Origin: JBBWZH01 sp035544115 | Lineage (GTDB): Bacteria; Actinomycetota; Actinomycetes; Mycobacteriales; CADCTP01 | Length of the DNA stretch: 64,000 nucleotides | NCBI GenBank assembly: GCA_963714145.1 | Contig: OY970235.1 | Location: 6,572,001-6,636,000 of the forward strand | Direction of reading: 5' to 3' | In this document: one piece after another, positions 36,306-44,353 of the stretch | Layout: every line of letters begins with the position of its first letter | How positions within the stretch are numbered: position 1 is the first letter of the stretch | Notes under the pieces: generated by a model | Databases searched by the model: none | Told to the model about the DNA's origin: nothing | What the model saw: the letters and a program-made list of their open reading frames with translations, nothing else | Position numbers and translations under genes: made by a program

Positions 36306-37097
36306 CTAGTCGGGCTGGGCCCGCAGGTAGTCGAGCTGGGCCCGGACGGTCAGCTCGGCCGCCCACCAGAGCTCCGGGTCGACCGCCGCGTACACCCGCT
36401 CCACCACGGCACGGGCCGACGCGTCCGGGCCGAGCACGGCCAACGCCACCCGGATCTGGTTCAGCCGCTGCTCCCGGTGCGCCAGGTAGCCGTCCGCGGC
36501 GAGCGCCAGGTCGGTCAGCTCCGGGCCGTGCCCGGGCAGCACGGCCAGTGCGCCGAGGTCCCGCAGCCGGCGCAGCGAGTCGAGGTAGTCGGCCAGCCGG
36601 CCGTCCGGGTGCGCCACCACCGTGCTGCCCCGACCCAGCACGGTGTCGCCGGTCAGCACGGCCGGATCCCCGCCCGGGCCGCTGGCCAGGAAACAGAGCG
36701 AATCGCCGGTATGCCCCGGGGTGCCCAGCACCCGGATCTCGACCCCGGCGGACGCGACCACGTCCCCGTCGCCGAGGCCCTCGGTGCCGTACCGGTACGC
36801 CGGGTCCAGGGCCCGGACCGGCGCCCCGGTCAGCTCGTGCAGCTGCCGCGCGCCGGCGCTGTGGTCGGGGTGCCCGTGGGTGAGCAGGATCTCGGTCACC
36901 GGCCCGGCCGCGGCCACCGCGGCCAGGTGCGCCCCGTCGTCCGGCCCGGGGTCGACCACCACGCAGGCCGCCTCGCCGGGCGCCCGCAGCAGCCAGGTGT
37001 TCGTCCCCTCCAGCGTCATCGGCGACGGGTTCCCGGCCAGCAACACGCTCGCGTAGCCGGTCACCGGCCGGACCACCCCGTACGACGGGTGGCTCAT
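36306..37097 (-). CDS. Metallo-beta-lactamase-fold hydrolase (LACTB2-like)
   Basis: 263 residues. Metal-binding motif LTHGHPDHSAGA near residue 74, further ligands in TPGHTGDS, VLTGDTVLG and PGHGPEL, and a C-terminal helical domain (AHREQRLNQIRVALAVL) as in the RNase Z/LACTB2-type group. Substrate unknown. ATG 37097 overlaps the stop of the NUDIX gene (ATGA); it ends a DUF4177-ridA-nudix-MBL operon. Counterpart of Rv3677c. Confidence 0.9.
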   Translation of the reverse strand: MSHPSYGVVRPVTGYASVLLAGNPSPMTLEGTNTWLLRAPGEAACVVVDPGPDDGAHLAAVAAAGPVTEILLTHGHPDHSAGARQLHELTGAPVRALDPAYRYGTEGLGDGDVVASAGVEIRVLGTPGHTGDSLCFLASGPGGDPAVLTGDTVLGRGSTVVAHPDGRLADYLDSLRRLRDLGALAVLPGHGPELTDLALAADGYLAHREQRLNQIRVALAVLGPDASARAVVERVYAAVDPELWWAAELTVRAQLDYLRAQPD

Positions 37098-37924
37098 GGT
37101 TTCCGGGCGCCCGGGACGAGCGGGACGATCCGGCGGCCGTCCGGCAGCACGACGACGATGCCGTCCGGGTCATGGTCCAGCCGGGGCATGATCGGGGTGA
37201 TCGTCCGCCGCTCGGCGGCGGCCAGTACATCGGCCACGGTGCGGTGCCCGACGATCTCGCTCAGGGTGACCGAGGTCGGCGGCAGCAGCCCCCGCTCGGA
37301 CCGCTCGGCCTGCGCAAGCGCCTCGGCCGGCGGCAGCCAGACCACCGTGTCCGCTTCCCCCGCATCGTCCTGAGTGGACTGTCCACTCGGGAGCGCGGCG
37401 ACGAAGAACCGGGTGTCGTAGCGGCGGCGCTCACCCAGCGGGGTGATCCAGTGCGCCCACGGCCGGAGCAGGTCGGCGCGCAGCAACAGCCCGTGCTGGG
37501 CCAACATTGCCGCCAGGGAAAGGTCTCCACGCTCCAGCGCGGCCCGCTCGTCTGCCCACTGTGGACCATCCACAGTGCACACCGAGCCGGCGGACGGGCC
37601 GGCCAGCAGCACCCCGCACTCCTCGAATGTCTCCCGCACCGCGGCGCAGACCAGCGCCCGGGCCAGTGACTCGGGCGCGGACAGCGCCGCGGCCCAGTCG
37701 GCCGCCGGCGGCCCGACCCAGCCGATATCGGCGTCCGCGTCCCGCTCGTCCACCACGCCGCCGGGGAACACCGACATGCCGGCCGCGAACGCCAGCGCCC
37801 GGACCCGCTGCAGCAGGAACGCCTCCGGCCCGGCCGGCCCGTCCCGCAGCAGCACGACGGTGGCCGCGTCCCGGATCGGGACCGCCGCCGGGTCGTCAGC
37901 CAGCCGCAGCGGACTCTCGGTCAC
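37094..37924 (-). CDS. NUDIX hydrolase
   Basis: 276 residues. The Nudix box is split by an insertion: SVFPGGVVDERD near residue 52, then AAVRETFEECGVLL near residue 95. This layout resembles the NUDT19/RidA-linked NUDIX group, for which CoA or nucleotide diphosphates are possible substrates. The C-terminus has WLPPAEAL and a TSVTLSEIVGHRTVADVLAAA helix. GTG 37924 follows the ridA stop by three bases. Confidence 0.88.
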   Translation of the reverse strand: MTESPLRLADDPAAVPIRDAATVVLLRDGPAGPEAFLLQRVRALAFAAGMSVFPGGVVDERDADADIGWVGPPAADWAAALSAPESLARALVCAAVRETFEECGVLLAGPSAGSVCTVDGPQWADERAALERGDLSLAAMLAQHGLLLRADLLRPWAHWITPLGERRRYDTRFFVAALPSGQSTQDDAGEADTVVWLPPAEALAQAERSERGLLPPTSVTLSEIVGHRTVADVLAAAERRTITPIMPRLDHDPDGIVVVLPDGRRIVPLVPGARKP

Positions 37925-37927
37925 CGG

Positions 37928-38383
37928 TCAGCCCACCTCGACGATCAGCTCCACCTCGACCGGCGCGCCGCGCGGCAGCTGGGCCACCCCGACCGCCGAC
38001 CGGGCGTGTTCGCCGGCCGGACCGAACACCTCGCCGAGCAGCCCGCTGGCCCCGTTGATCACGCCGGGCTGGCCGGTGAAGTCGGCCGTGCTGGCCACGA
38101 ACCCGACCACCTTCACCACCCGGGTCACCGCGTCCAGCCCGACCAGCGCGTGCACCGCGGCCAGCGCGTTCAGCGCGCAGATCCGGGCGCAGTCGGCCGC
38201 GTCCTCGGCCGTGACCGGGCCGCCGACCAGCCCGGTTCGGTGCAGCCTGCCGGCCACGAACGGGAGCTGCCCGGAGGTGTAGACCAGGTTCCCGGTCCGC
38301 ACGGCCGGCAGGTAGGCCGCCACCGGCGCCGCCACCTCGGGCAGCTCGATGCCGAGCTCGGCCAGCCGGGCGGTGGCGCTCAC
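37928..38383 (-). CDS. RidA-family protein
   Basis: 151 residues. Rid fold: VRTGNLVYTSGQLPFVAGRL, CALNALAAVHALVG, VVKVVGFVASTADFTGQP and ARSAVGVAQLPRGAPVEVELI; the arginine-serine segment near residue 127 corresponds to the catalytic arginine of enamine/imine deaminases. GTG 38383 has GGAGACACG upstream and overlaps the stop of the last repeat-encoded micro-ORF (GTGA). Counterpart of Rv3678c. Confidence 0.9.
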   Translation of the reverse strand: MSATARLAELGIELPEVAAPVAAYLPAVRTGNLVYTSGQLPFVAGRLHRTGLVGGPVTAEDAADCARICALNALAAVHALVGLDAVTRVVKVVGFVASTADFTGQPGVINGASGLLGEVFGPAGEHARSAVGVAQLPRGAPVEVELIVEVG

Positions 38384-38499
38384 CGTGTCTCCTTGTTCGC
38401 TTCGGCCGGCCGCACAGCCAGCGCCTTCCCTCCGCGTCCCGGGAGCTTCGCTCGCGCGACGCTACGGTCCAGGCGCCGCCGCGGCCGCCCGGCGCTCAC
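38380..38499 (-). CDS. Repeat-encoded 39-aa micro-ORF c
   Basis: GTG 38499 to TGA 38380-38382. Product begins MSAGRPRRRLDRSVARAK and ends RPAEANKETR. Both ends overlap neighbours as GTGA (micro-ORF b upstream, ridA downstream). AAGGAG precedes the start. No homology known to me; coding status uncertain. Confidence 0.45.
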   Translation of the reverse strand: MSAGRPRRRLDRSVARAKLPGRGGKALAVRPAEANKETR

Positions 38500-38728
38500 C
38501 GGGTCTCCTTGTTCGCTTCGGCCGGCCGCACAGCCGGCGCCTTCCCTCCGCGTCCCGGGAGCTTCGCTCGCGCGACGCTACGGTCCAGGCGCCGCCGCGG
38601 CCACCCGGCGCTCACCGGGTCTCCTTGTTCGCTTCGGCCGGCCGCACAGCCGGCGCCTTCCCTCCGCGTCCCGGGAGCTTCGCTCGCGCGACGCTACGGT
38701 CCAGGCGCCGCCGCGGCCGCCCGGCGGT
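38381..38728 (-). repeat. Three tandem 116-bp repeats upstream of ridA
   Basis: Units 38381-38496, 38497-38612 and 38613-38728 differ at only a few positions. Each holds TCTCCTTGTTCGCTTCGGCC and TTCGCTCGCGCGACGCTACG. Read leftward, every unit ends in AACAAGGAGACNCGGTGA, that is a ribosome binding site, a TGA and the next GTG. Confidence 0.92.
38496..38615 (-). CDS. Repeat-encoded 39-aa micro-ORF b
   Basis: GTG 38615 to TGA 38496-38498, in the middle unit. Product begins MSAGWPRRRLDRSVARAK; only a few residues differ from the other copies. Start and stop overlap the adjacent micro-ORFs as GTGA, and AAGGAG precedes the start. Confidence 0.45.
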   Translation of the reverse strand: MSAGWPRRRLDRSVARAKLPGRGGKAPAVRPAEANKETR

Positions 38729-38731
38729 CAC
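38612..38731 (-). CDS. Repeat-encoded 39-aa micro-ORF a
   Basis: GTG 38731 to TGA 38612-38614. Product begins MTAGRPRRRLDRSVARAK. It is the first of three coupled micro-ORFs, 52 bases after the DUF4177 stop. No ribosome binding site as good as in the following units is seen before this GTG. Confidence 0.4.
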   Translation of the reverse strand: MTAGRPRRRLDRSVARAKLPGRGGKAPAVRPAEANKETR

Positions 38732-38783
38732 CGGGCCGGCTCCGGCCGGGCCGGTTCCAGCCGGGCCGGGCCGGGCTGCGGGC

Positions 38784-38945
38784 TCATCCGGCGTCCAGCG
38801 GCCGCTTGAGGTAGGCCACCAACTGCTCCGGATTCGGCCCAGGTATCACCGCGACCAGTTCCCAACCGTCCTGGCCCCAGTTGTCCAGGATCTGCTTGGT
38901 CGCGTGTACCAGCAGCGGCACGGTCGAGTACTCCCACTTCTGCAT
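38784..38945 (-). CDS. DUF4177 protein
   Basis: 53 residues, the normal size for this family: MQKWEYSTVPLLVHATKQIL then GWELVAVIPGPN. ATG 38945 is followed by the typical KWEY start. The upstream GGTACGGT may be a -10 with a very short leader. It is divergent from the ArsA-type gene and probably heads the ridA operon. Counterpart of Rv3678A; function unknown. Confidence 0.88.
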   Translation of the reverse strand: MQKWEYSTVPLLVHATKQILDNWGQDGWELVAVIPGPNPEQLVAYLKRPLDAG

Positions 38946-39017
38946 GCCGGAACCGTACCCGGACCGCCCGGCCGGCCGGCCCGGGCCGGGGTTCGGCCAC
39001 GCTCGTAGGCTGGACCG

Positions 39018-40010
39018 GTGAGTCATCCAGCGCCCGTCTGGCCACAGGCCAGGCTGCACGTCGTCACCGGTAAGGGCGGCACCGGCAAGACCACGGCGGC
39101 CGCCGCGCTGGCGCTGGCCCTGGCCGCGGACGGCCGGCGCACGCTGCTGGTCGAGGTCGAGGGCAGGCAGGGGTTGGCGCAGCTGTTCGACACCCCGCCG
39201 CTGCCCTACCAGGAACGGCGGATCGCGGTGGCCCCCGATGGCGGCGAGGTGCGCGCGCTCGCGGTGGACCCCGAAGAGGCGCTGCTGGAGTACCTGGAGA
39301 TGTTCTACGGCCTGAAGCGGGCCGGCCGGGCCCTGCGCCGGATGGGCGCGGTCGACTTCGCCACCACGATCGCCCCGGGCATGCGGGACGTGCTGCTCAC
39401 CGGCAAGGTCAAGGAGGCCGTCACCCGGGTCGAGCAGGGCCACCGGGTGTACGACGCGGTGGTGCTGGACGCGCCGCCGACCGGCCGGATCGTCCGGTTC
39501 CTGAACGTGACCGCGGAGGTGGCCGGGCTGGCCCGGGTCGGTCCGATCAAGGCGCAGAGCGAGGGCGTGATGGCGGTGCTGCGGTCGACCCAGACCGCGG
39601 TGCACGTGGTCACGCTGCTGGAGGAGATGCCGGTGCAGGAGAGCGTCGACGCGATCGCCGAACTGCGGGCGAGCGGGCTGCCGGTCGGCGCGGTGCTGGT
39701 GAACATGACCCGGCCGCCGCGGCTGCCCGAGCCGGCACTGCTGGCCGCCGCGGCCGGCACGGTGGACGCCGGCGGGTTGGCCGCCGGCCTGGCCGCCGCC
39801 GGGCTGGCCGCGAGCCTGGCCGGCCCCCTGGCCGCGGAGACGGTCGAGCACGCGCAGCGCTGGGCGCTTGAGGACGAGAACCGGGCCGCCGTGGCCGCCC
39901 TCGGTCTCCCAACCTACGAACTGCCGTTCCTGTCCGAACCGGTGGATCTGGGCGGCCTTTACGCCCTAGCTGAGCGGCTGCGCGAGCAGGGCGTGGGAGC
40001 CCGGGCATGA
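39018..40010 (+). CDS. ArsA-family ATPase, first of pair
   Basis: 330 residues. P-loop LHVVTGKGGTGKTTAAAALAL near residue 15 is the deviant Walker A of the ArsA/Get3 group; DAVVLDAPPTGRIVRFLNV is the switch region. Rv3679 is its counterpart and forms a complex with Rv3680 in mycobacteria as I recall. GTG 39018 follows GTAGGCTGG, possibly leaderless. It overlaps the second gene by four bases. Confidence 0.92.
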   Translation: MSHPAPVWPQARLHVVTGKGGTGKTTAAAALALALAADGRRTLLVEVEGRQGLAQLFDTPPLPYQERRIAVAPDGGEVRALAVDPEEALLEYLEMFYGLKRAGRALRRMGAVDFATTIAPGMRDVLLTGKVKEAVTRVEQGHRVYDAVVLDAPPTGRIVRFLNVTAEVAGLARVGPIKAQSEGVMAVLRSTQTAVHVVTLLEEMPVQESVDAIAELRASGLPVGAVLVNMTRPPRLPEPALLAAAAGTVDAGGLAAGLAAAGLAASLAGPLAAETVEHAQRWALEDENRAAVAALGLPTYELPFLSEPVDLGGLYALAERLREQGVGARA

Positions 40011-41278
40011 CCGAGCGCGTCTCCCGGTCCGGTGCACCCCGGAGCGGTCCGGCCCGGAGCGGCGGTGCGGCCCGCGCCGGCCAGGCCCGCGGCGGCGGCG
40101 CGGCCGCGCGCCGGGGCCAGGGCGAACTCGACCTGGACAAGGTCGCGCTCGACCCGAAGACCCGGATCATCGTCTGTTGCGGTTCCGGCGGTGTGGGCAA
40201 GACCACGACCGCGGCCGCGCTGGCCCTGCGGGCGGCCGAGCAGGGTCGCAAGGTGGTGGTGCTGACCATCGACCCGGCCCGCCGGCTGGCCCAGTCGATG
40301 GGGCTGACCGAACTGGACAACACCCCCCGCCGGGTCGACACCGGCGATTCGGGTGACGAGACGGGCGCCGCCGATAAAGGCGGCGAATTGCACGCGATGA
40401 TGTTGGATATGAAACGGACATTCGATGAGATCGTGTCCGCTCATGCCACTCCGGACCGCGCCGAACAGATCTTCGCGAATCCGTTCTACCAATCGCTGTC
40501 GTCCTCCTTCGCCGGTACCCAGGAGTACATGGCGATGGAGAAACTCGGTCAACTGCGGGCCCGGGACGAGTGGGATCTGATCGTCGTCGACACCCCGCCG
40601 TCGCGGTCCGCGCTGGACTTCCTGGACGCCCCGCAGCGGCTCGGCCGGTTCCTGGACGGTCGGATGCTGCGGCTGCTGCTGGCCCCGGCCCGGGCCGGCG
40701 GCCGGGCCTACCTGAAGGTGGTCGGCGCGTCGTTCGGGCTGTTCACCCGGATCCTCACCAAGATCATCGGCACCGATGCGCTGCGTGACCTGTCCTCGTT
40801 CGTCGGCGCGCTGGAGACGATGTTCGGCGGGTTCCGGGAGCGGGCCCAGCAGACATACCAGCTGCTCAGCACGCCCGGCACGGCGTTCCTGGTGGTGGCC
40901 GCCCCCGAGCCGGACGCGCTGCGGGAGGCGTCGTACTTCGTCGAGCGGCTGTCCGAGCAGGGCATGCCGCTGGCTGGGCTGGTGCTCAACCGGGTGCGCC
41001 GCTCGCTCGCGCCGGAACTCTCCGCCGGCCGGGCCGAGGTGGCCGCCGCCGCCCTAGACGAGCAGGGCGGGCACGCGACCACGGCCGCGGTGCTGCGACT
41101 GCACGCCGAACGGATGACGCTGGCCACCCGGGACCGCCGGATGCGCGACCGGTTCACCAGCGCGCACCCGGACGTCGCCGTAGCCGAGGTACCGGCGCTA
41201 CCCGAGGATGTGCACGACCTCGACGGCCTGCGGGCCGTCGGGCGGGCGCTCAGTGGCGAGCGACCGACCGCGCCGTAG
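40007..41278 (+). CDS. ArsA-family ATPase, second of pair
   Basis: 423 residues. A Ser/Gly/Ala/Arg-rich leader of 45 residues is followed by IIVCCGSGGVGKTTTAAALAL (deviant Walker A) and VLTIDPARRLAQSMG; DLIVVDTPPSRSALDFLDAP is switch II. ATG 40007 overlaps the stop of the preceding ATPase (ATGA). A stretch around 40380-40450 has slightly lower GC. Counterpart of Rv3680; likely partner of the first ATPase. Confidence 0.92.
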   Translation: MTERVSRSGAPRSGPARSGGAARAGQARGGGAAARRGQGELDLDKVALDPKTRIIVCCGSGGVGKTTTAAALALRAAEQGRKVVVLTIDPARRLAQSMGLTELDNTPRRVDTGDSGDETGAADKGGELHAMMLDMKRTFDEIVSAHATPDRAEQIFANPFYQSLSSSFAGTQEYMAMEKLGQLRARDEWDLIVVDTPPSRSALDFLDAPQRLGRFLDGRMLRLLLAPARAGGRAYLKVVGASFGLFTRILTKIIGTDALRDLSSFVGALETMFGGFRERAQQTYQLLSTPGTAFLVVAAPEPDALREASYFVERLSEQGMPLAGLVLNRVRRSLAPELSAGRAEVAAAALDEQGGHATTAAVLRLHAERMTLATRDRRMRDRFTSAHPDVAVAEVPALPEDVHDLDGLRAVGRALSGERPTAP

Positions 41279-41284
41279 CCCGGC

Positions 41285-41584
41285 CTAGCCGGCCACCGCC
41301 GCTGACGTGTGATCCCGACGGGCCGCCTCGAGCAGGGCTTGCCAAGACGTCACGTCCGGGCGGCGCCGCAACAGCGCCCGCCGCTCACGCTCCGTCATTC
41401 CCCCCCAGACGCCGAACTCCACCCGGTTGTCGAGTGCGTCTGCCAAGCACTCGGTTCGAACCGGGCACCCCATGCAGACCAGCTTCGCGCGATTCTGCGC
41501 GGCGCCCTGCACGAAGAGAGTGTCAGGATCGGTCGTGCGACATGCCGCACGGACCGCCCAGCCTGCTGACCAATCAGTGATCAT
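41285..41584 (-). CDS. wblA: WhiB-family regulator WblA (WhiB4-like)
   Basis: 99 residues. Four cysteines for a 4Fe-4S cluster (AAC near 15, VCMGC near 37-40, TEC near 46), the turn VEFGVWGGMTERERRALLRRR and a basic C-terminus. LFVQGAAQNRAKLVC is the WblA/WhiB4-specific segment. In Streptomyces WblA controls sporulation and antibiotic output; WhiB4 is redox responsive. ATG 41584 is chosen over an upstream alternative at 41680. Position next to the ArsA pair and ponA matches Rv3681c and SCO3579. Confidence 0.95.
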   Translation of the reverse strand: MITDWSAGWAVRAACRTTDPDTLFVQGAAQNRAKLVCMGCPVRTECLADALDNRVEFGVWGGMTERERRALLRRRPDVTSWQALLEAARRDHTSAAVAG

Positions 41585-41860
41585 GATTCCAGGTCCCCTA
41601 ACCTCGGCGCCCCCCACGACAGCGCCGCGCCACACCGTAGGAAATCGGATAGACGACGCGACAGTCCCCGAACGGATCATTAGATGTAGCCCGCCCTGAC
41701 TAAGGCGGACGCCCGTTTCCGGTGCGATTAGGGCGCCCCATCAAGCCGCCGTACGGGTGAACGAGTACTAGGCCTTCCAAAGGGCTCCAGCGGGACTCAC
41801 TGGACCGTCCCGGGACGGCCGGGTCGAGTTGTCGACGGCGGACGTCGTACGCTGCTTCGC

Positions 41861-44353
41861 ATGCCAGGCCCCAGAGCGCGGCAGGTTACCGCCGCCGTGA
41901 TGAAGCTCTCACTCGCCATCCTGGTCTCCGGGCTCCTCGTAGCCGGGCTGACTCTTCCGGCTGTCGGCGGCTTAGGCATCGCCACCCGGAACAGCCTGCA
42001 GTCCTTCGAGGAACAGCCTTGCGACGTCGACCTCACCACCCCGCCACAGAAGTCGGTGATCTACGCCGCGGACGGCCAGTCGATCGCGTCACTGTTCGCG
42101 TACAACCGTGAGATCACCCCCCGGAACGGCATTCCGGACGTGATGAAGAAGGCCGTCGTCGCGATCGAGGACCGCCGCTTCTACGACCACCACGGGGTGG
42201 ATGTGCAGGGCCTCCTCCGGGCCCTGGTGCGCAACAGCACGTCCGGCGGGACGGTGCAGGGTGGCTCCACGCTGACCCAGCAGCTGGTCAAGCAGACCCG
42301 TCTCTACGACGCCAAGACGGAGGCCGACCAGCAGGCCGCGGTCGAGCAGACGCCGGCCCGCAAGCTGCTCGAGGCCAAGTGCGCGCTGACCCTGGAGAAG
42401 AAGTACAGCAAGGACGAGATCCTCTGGCGGTACCTGAACATCGCCAACTTCGGCGCCGGCGCGTACGGCATCAGCACCGCGGCCCGGACCTACTTCGCCC
42501 GGCCGCTGAAGACAATCACGCTCGAGCAGGCCGCGATGCTGGCCGGCCTGGTGCAGAGCCCGACCCGGTACAACCCGTACACGAACCGGAAGGCCGCGAC
42601 CGCCCGGCGCAACGTCGTGCTGGACGAGATGCGGGCGCTGGGCTACATCACGGCGGCGCAGGCGACCAAGGCGAAGGCCTCGGTGCTGCACGTCGCGCCG
42701 AAGCCGAACAGCTCGCGGGACTGCTCCAACGCGAACAAGAAGATCGTCAACGTCGGCTTCTTCTGCGACTACCTGAAGACCTACCTGGCCAAGATCGGCT
42801 TCCCGCAGAGCCGGCTGGAGACCGGCGGCTACAAGATCTACACCACCCTCGACCCGAAGCTGCAGAACTCCGCGCAGGCCGCCGCCTTCGACAAGGTGCC
42901 GGCCAACCTGCGGGCCGCCGCGGTGATGGACCTCCTCGACCCCAGCAACGGCGAGGTCAAGGCGATGGCGGTGAGCAAGCGCTACAGCAACGTCAAGAAG
43001 GGCTTCGAGCAGACGACGGTGCCGCTGCCGACGCTGCCGGCCGCCGGTGCCGGCTCGACCTACAAGTTGTTCACGGTGATCGCGGCGCTGTCCCGGAAGA
43101 TCCCGCTGCGCGACTTCAAGATGACGGTCGGCGACGAGTACGAGGTGACCGACAACTGCCACACGCCCGGCCGGACCGACAAGCCGGTCCAGAACGCCGG
43201 CCACTACGGGCCGGGCCCGTGGGACATCGAGCACGCCATGTACGAGTCGGTTAACACGTTCTTCGTGGCGCTGATCGACCAGAACCTGGACTGCGACCTG
43301 ACCCTGCCGGCCGACTACGCGGTCCGCCTCGGCATGAACACGCTGAAGACGCTGAACGCGCCGAACAGCAAGAAGAAGATCTACGACGCGGTCACCAGCG
43401 AGAAGCAGTACTCCTTCACGCTCGGCCCGACCGGCACCAACCCGCTGGAGCTGGCCGGCGCCTACGGCACCATCGCCAACCAGGGCAAGTACTGCCCGCC
43501 GACGCCGGTCCGCAAGATCGTCGACGCGGCCGGCAAGCCGGTGTCGCTGCCGGAGCGGACCTGCACCCAGGTGCTCGACCCGAAGATCGCCAACACGATC
43601 ACGCACGTGCTGGAGAAAGACACCATGCCGGGCTTCGAGGGCACCGCGAACCCGAAGTTCGCCAACTACTACAACGCCGGTGGCGACCCGGTCGGCGGCA
43701 AGACCGGCACCGCGAGCGCCAGCGCAGTCAAGGACATCAACCCGGCGACCGGTGCTGTCACGGATGACACCGGCAAGAACTCGGCGGCCTGGTTCGTCGG
43801 CGTCACCCCGAAGTTCGCCGGCTCGGTCGCGGTGTTCAACCCGGACAATCCGACCACCGCGCTGTACGACATCCCCGGCTTCAACAACGGCGGCCGGGAC
43901 GTCTTCGGCGCGTTCTCGGCCAGCATCTGGATCGAGGCGCTGCGGCCCACGCTGCTGAGCCAGTCCTGGGACTTCCCGCCGGAGGACTCCGAGGTCGTCA
44001 ACGGCAACAGCGTCCCGATCCCGTCCGTGGTCGGCATGGACATCAACTCGGCCACCTCGAAGCTGGAGGAAGCCGGCTTCGGCATCCAGGTCGGTACCGA
44101 GCGCAAGGACTCCACCCAGCCGCCGGACAAGATCGCCGAGCAGTCCCCGAACACCCGCGGCATCCCCGGCCAGCGGGTCACCGTCTACCTCAGCTCCGGT
44201 AAGCCACCGGCGGGCCAGAACCCGCCGCCCGGCGGGGCCCAGCCGCCTGGCGGGGCTCAGCCGCCCGGTGGCAACAACGGGGGGCGGCCGCGGCGGCGGC
44301 GGGGGCGGCGGGGGCGGGGGTGGCGGAGGTGGGGGCGGCTAGGGAGTGTCTGA
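41861..44353 (+). CDS. ponA: Bifunctional penicillin-binding protein with PASTA domain (PonA2-like)
   Basis: 830 residues as read. N-terminal membrane anchor, glycosyltransferase domain (AIEDRRFYDHHGVD with catalytic Glu, GGSTLTQQLVKQ), transpeptidase domain (Ser in AGSTYKLFTV near residue 400, KTGTASASA), and a PASTA domain near 720-790 (IPSVVGMDINSATSKLEEAGF). The tail as read is Arg-rich (GRPRRRRGRRGRG) and runs into the IS element. In the +1 frame the same bases give a Gly-rich tail ending at TAG 44340-44342, more likely the original end. A one-base excess in the G6 run near 44279 would explain this. Confidence 0.93.
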   Translation: MPGPRARQVTAAVMKLSLAILVSGLLVAGLTLPAVGGLGIATRNSLQSFEEQPCDVDLTTPPQKSVIYAADGQSIASLFAYNREITPRNGIPDVMKKAVVAIEDRRFYDHHGVDVQGLLRALVRNSTSGGTVQGGSTLTQQLVKQTRLYDAKTEADQQAAVEQTPARKLLEAKCALTLEKKYSKDEILWRYLNIANFGAGAYGISTAARTYFARPLKTITLEQAAMLAGLVQSPTRYNPYTNRKAATARRNVVLDEMRALGYITAAQATKAKASVLHVAPKPNSSRDCSNANKKIVNVGFFCDYLKTYLAKIGFPQSRLETGGYKIYTTLDPKLQNSAQAAAFDKVPANLRAAAVMDLLDPSNGEVKAMAVSKRYSNVKKGFEQTTVPLPTLPAAGAGSTYKLFTVIAALSRKIPLRDFKMTVGDEYEVTDNCHTPGRTDKPVQNAGHYGPGPWDIEHAMYESVNTFFVALIDQNLDCDLTLPADYAVRLGMNTLKTLNAPNSKKKIYDAVTSEKQYSFTLGPTGTNPLELAGAYGTIANQGKYCPPTPVRKIVDAAGKPVSLPERTCTQVLDPKIANTITHVLEKDTMPGFEGTANPKFANYYNAGGDPVGGKTGTASASAVKDINPATGAVTDDTGKNSAAWFVGVTPKFAGSVAVFNPDNPTTALYDIPGFNNGGRDVFGAFSASIWIEALRPTLLSQSWDFPPEDSEVVNGNSVPIPSVVGMDINSATSKLEEAGFGIQVGTERKDSTQPPDKIAEQSPNTRGIPGQRVTVYLSSGKPPAGQNPPPGGAQPPGGAQPPGGNNGGRPRRRRGRRGRGWRRWGRLGSV

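Noticed and set aside
38381..38728. CRISPR array
   Set aside because: The repeats are directly adjacent 116-bp units with no unique spacers and no cas genes nearby.
42089..43606. 505-codon minus-strand open frame
   Set aside because: Antisense to ponA, whose transpeptidase and glycosyltransferase motifs are unmistakable.
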